Shown: positions 33,969 through 35,673 of the stretch, piece after piece
Layout: every line of letters begins with the position of its first letter
Position numbering within the stretch: position 1 is the first letter of the stretch
NCBI RefSeq assembly: GCF_000281085.1
Contig: NZ_JH767539.1
Coordinates: 1-35,673 of the forward strand
DNA from: Catenovulum agarivorans YM01
GTDB lineage: Bacteria; Pseudomonadota; Gammaproteobacteria; Enterobacterales; Alteromonadaceae
Direction of reading: 5' to 3'
DNA length: 35,673 nucleotides
Made by a program: the position numbers and the translations under genes
Notes under the pieces: model-generated
Database searches by the model: none
What the model saw: only the letters and a program-made list of their open reading frames with translations
Told to the model about the DNA's origin: nothing

Positions 33969-35673
33969 TTACGACAGCGAGCGCAACAAGGCTTGGGTAT
34001 TAATTTGCATCATACGCCAACAGCTCATTAAACCTAAACAACCGACAAGCACAGCTCCGGTAATTATGCCAACTAACCAGTATTCAAGGTGGAAACTCGC
34101 TTGCATTTTAAATACTTCAGTTTGCAGAATATACAAAGCAACCTCATTGGCAAGCGCGGCAAACAAACCAGCCAAAGCACCGAGCACCACAAATTCTATT
34201 AATACACTGGCGCGTAAAAACTGCGAAGATGCACCAAGCGTGCGTAAAATAACTAACTCTTGTTTACGCTCAAACATACTCGCTTGAGTTTGCGCGACAA
34301 ATACCAGAATACCAGCACAAACCACTAGAATTAAAATAAACTCAACCGCAAGCGATACTTGTTGAATAATCTCACGAATTTGCTGAATAATCGCATCAAC
34401 GTCTATCAAACTGACGCTTGGATAATTCATCAACAAACCTGACAATTCTGGCTTTTTATCACTCGGCACGTAAAAACTGGCAATATGCGTTGCTGCAAAA
34501 TCTTGCATTGTTTTTGGGTTAAAAATCATAAAGAAGTTAGGTTTCATCGACTCCCACTTGACAGTACGAATACTGCTAATGATTGCGGTAAACTCAATGC
34601 CACCAACATTGAAAGTCAGCTCATCACCTAAGTTTAATTTCATACGTTCAGCGAGTCTTTGTTCAACCGAAACATGATTTTGTGCTTGCTGCTCTGCTGG
34701 TAAATCGCTGAACCAAGTACCCTGCACTATTTCATTTTCATCGGGTAAATCCGCTCCAGCAGTTAAGTTGAGCTCGCGGCCAATTGAACGCGGTGCATCT
34801 TCATCTGCCACTTGCTCTTCTTCTTTACTCACTCTATCTCGAACAAACTCACCATTAATAGCGATTAAACGCCCGCGAGTAACAGGGTAAGTTTGCTCAA
34901 TTTGAATGCCTTTTTCAGCGAAGTCTGCTTTGAAGTTTTCTATGTCAAAATCATTTACGTTAATCACAAAATGATTGGGCGTTTGTTCTGGTAGCTGCGA
35001 CTGCCACTGGGCTAATAAATCGTTGCGTAATACCAGAACAATTAACAACAGCTCAATCGCCAAAGTAAAACTAATTAGCTGCACACTATTAGAAGTTGCG
35101 CGACGATATAAACCCGCAACTGCAAGTTTAAACGCACTACCTGCATTAGCGCCTGCTTTGCGGCTAGTCCAAATAGTGCTGCGCGCCAATAATAATAATA
35201 CTAAGGTGATGCCACCAGCTGACAGCAATAAAGCTAAACTGAGTTTAATATTTTGGCTATAAATCCACATTAATAAGAAAATTGCCAATGCAGAAACCAG
35301 CCAATTTAACCAATCTTTCGCTTGAAAGCCTTCAATATCGCGGCGTAATACGCGAAGTGGCGGAATGGCAAAAAGTTTTAATAACGGATAAACCGAAAAT
35401 AACGCCAAACTAATAGAGCCAGTTAATACCGCGAGCCACCATGGGCGCATCCCCACTTGCGGAATTTGTTCAGGTAAATATTCAGCCAATAGCTGCATAA
35501 TCACAATTTGCCCGACATAACCTATGCTCAATCCCAGCACAATGCCGATAACCATTAATGAAACCAGTTGGCTGTTAAAAATCCATTTAATTTGTTTGGT
35601 TGAACCACCAAGTGTTTTAATTATCGCAACTAAGTCAAAATGGCGCTCACAAAAACGGCTAGCCGCAACAGCT
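33969..35673 (-). CDS. YbbP-type FtsX-family ABC permease, 5' end outside the window
   Basis: The frame stays open to the window edge; the first ATG inside it (35555) is not the start, because the upstream residues (FDLVAIIKTLGGSTKQIKWI) are a conserved FtsX-loop. About 567 C-terminal residues are present of an expected ~800-850. Visible are the end of the first FtsX domain, membrane helices, a periplasmic domain, and a second FtsX domain with ERKQELVILRTLGASSQFL before three helices. E. coli YbbP is the closest named match in layout; its partner ATPase YbbA would be upstream, outside the window. The probable role is export or extraction of an envelope substrate, not established. Confidence 0.85.
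   Translation of the reverse strand, partial: AVAASRFCERHFDLVAIIKTLGGSTKQIKWIFNSQLVSLMVIGIVLGLSIGYVGQIVIMQLLAEYLPEQIPQVGMRPWWLAVLTGSISLALFSVYPLLKLFAIPPLRVLRRDIEGFQAKDWLNWLVSALAIFLLMWIYSQNIKLSLALLLSAGGITLVLLLLARSTIWTSRKAGANAGSAFKLAVAGLYRRATSNSVQLISFTLAIELLLIVLVLRNDLLAQWQSQLPEQTPNHFVINVNDFDIENFKADFAEKGIQIEQTYPVTRGRLIAINGEFVRDRVSKEEEQVADEDAPRSIGRELNLTAGADLPDENEIVQGTWFSDLPAEQQAQNHVSVEQRLAERMKLNLGDELTFNVGGIEFTAIISSIRTVKWESMKPNFFMIFNPKTMQDFAATHIASFYVPSDKKPELSGLLMNYPSVSLIDVDAIIQQIREIIQQVSLAVEFILILVVCAGILVFVAQTQASMFERKQELVILRTLGASSQFLRASVLIEFVVLGALAGLFAALANEVALYILQTEVFKMQASFHLEYWLVGIITGAVLVGCLGLMSCWRMMQINTQALLRSLS

Overview
The window looks like chromosome of a low-GC marine gammaproteobacterium, most likely from Alteromonadales (a Catenovulum/Paraglaciecola/Colwellia-like organism). 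This is inferred from the proteins (LolCDE, NhaB next to DsbB, FadIJ, PpnP, AguA/AguB, a YgjV-type protein), the AT-rich coding style and two palindromic intergenic repeats. No species can be fixed by eye. No tRNA, rRNA or CRISPR array was seen.

Layout. (1) 1-3941 is a small accessory patch. It holds a 1078-residue protein with a nuclease-like N-terminus and a P-loop NTPase core (candidate anti-phage effector), a GC-rich 47-codon reading frame beside it, and a DUF1778-type antitoxin whose GNAT toxin partner survives only as a stub. (2) 3917-13483 is carbohydrate metabolism: a secreted type-B carboxylesterase, then a six-gene minus-strand operon (Gfo/Idh/MocA oxidoreductase, TIM-barrel isomerase, MFS transporter, Tat-exported dehydrogenase small subunit, FAD/Fe-S GMC dehydrogenase, outer-membrane lipoprotein TIM-barrel isomerase), divergent from a PAS-AraC regulator. 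The gene set matches what a pathway needs that oxidises a sugar or glycoside to its 3-keto form in the periplasm, cleaves or eliminates it, imports the product and reduces it. (3) 13500-14913 has two membrane proteins (YgjV-like, DUF4239-like).

(4) 15068-19448 is a plus-strand operon that links signalling-type proteins (a CheW-like protein with a helical insertion, a helix-turn-helix/coiled-coil/Sel1 protein, a degenerate PilZ protein) by 4-base overlaps to agmatine deiminase and N-carbamoylputrescine amidase. It ends at a clear terminator, and a membrane diguanylate cyclase follows behind a palindromic repeat. (5) 21260-24462 is lolCDE (lipoprotein release). (6) 24736-27218 is nhaB, a strong terminator, dsbB and a small membrane protein. 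(7) 27321-30901 is fadIJ (beta-oxidation), with a stop/start overlap, a terminator and a FadR-like operator. (8) 31097-35673 has ppnP, a 265-bp palindromic mobile-type repeat directly upstream of an alpha/beta-hydrolase-like protein, an outer-membrane beta-barrel protein, a DUF2726-like protein and a YbbP-type permease cut by the window edge.

Most of the right half is ordinary core genome. The parts most likely to hold undescribed biology are the nuclease-NTPase gene, the six-gene oxidation operon with its regulator, and the CheW-like/PilZ/agmatine operon.
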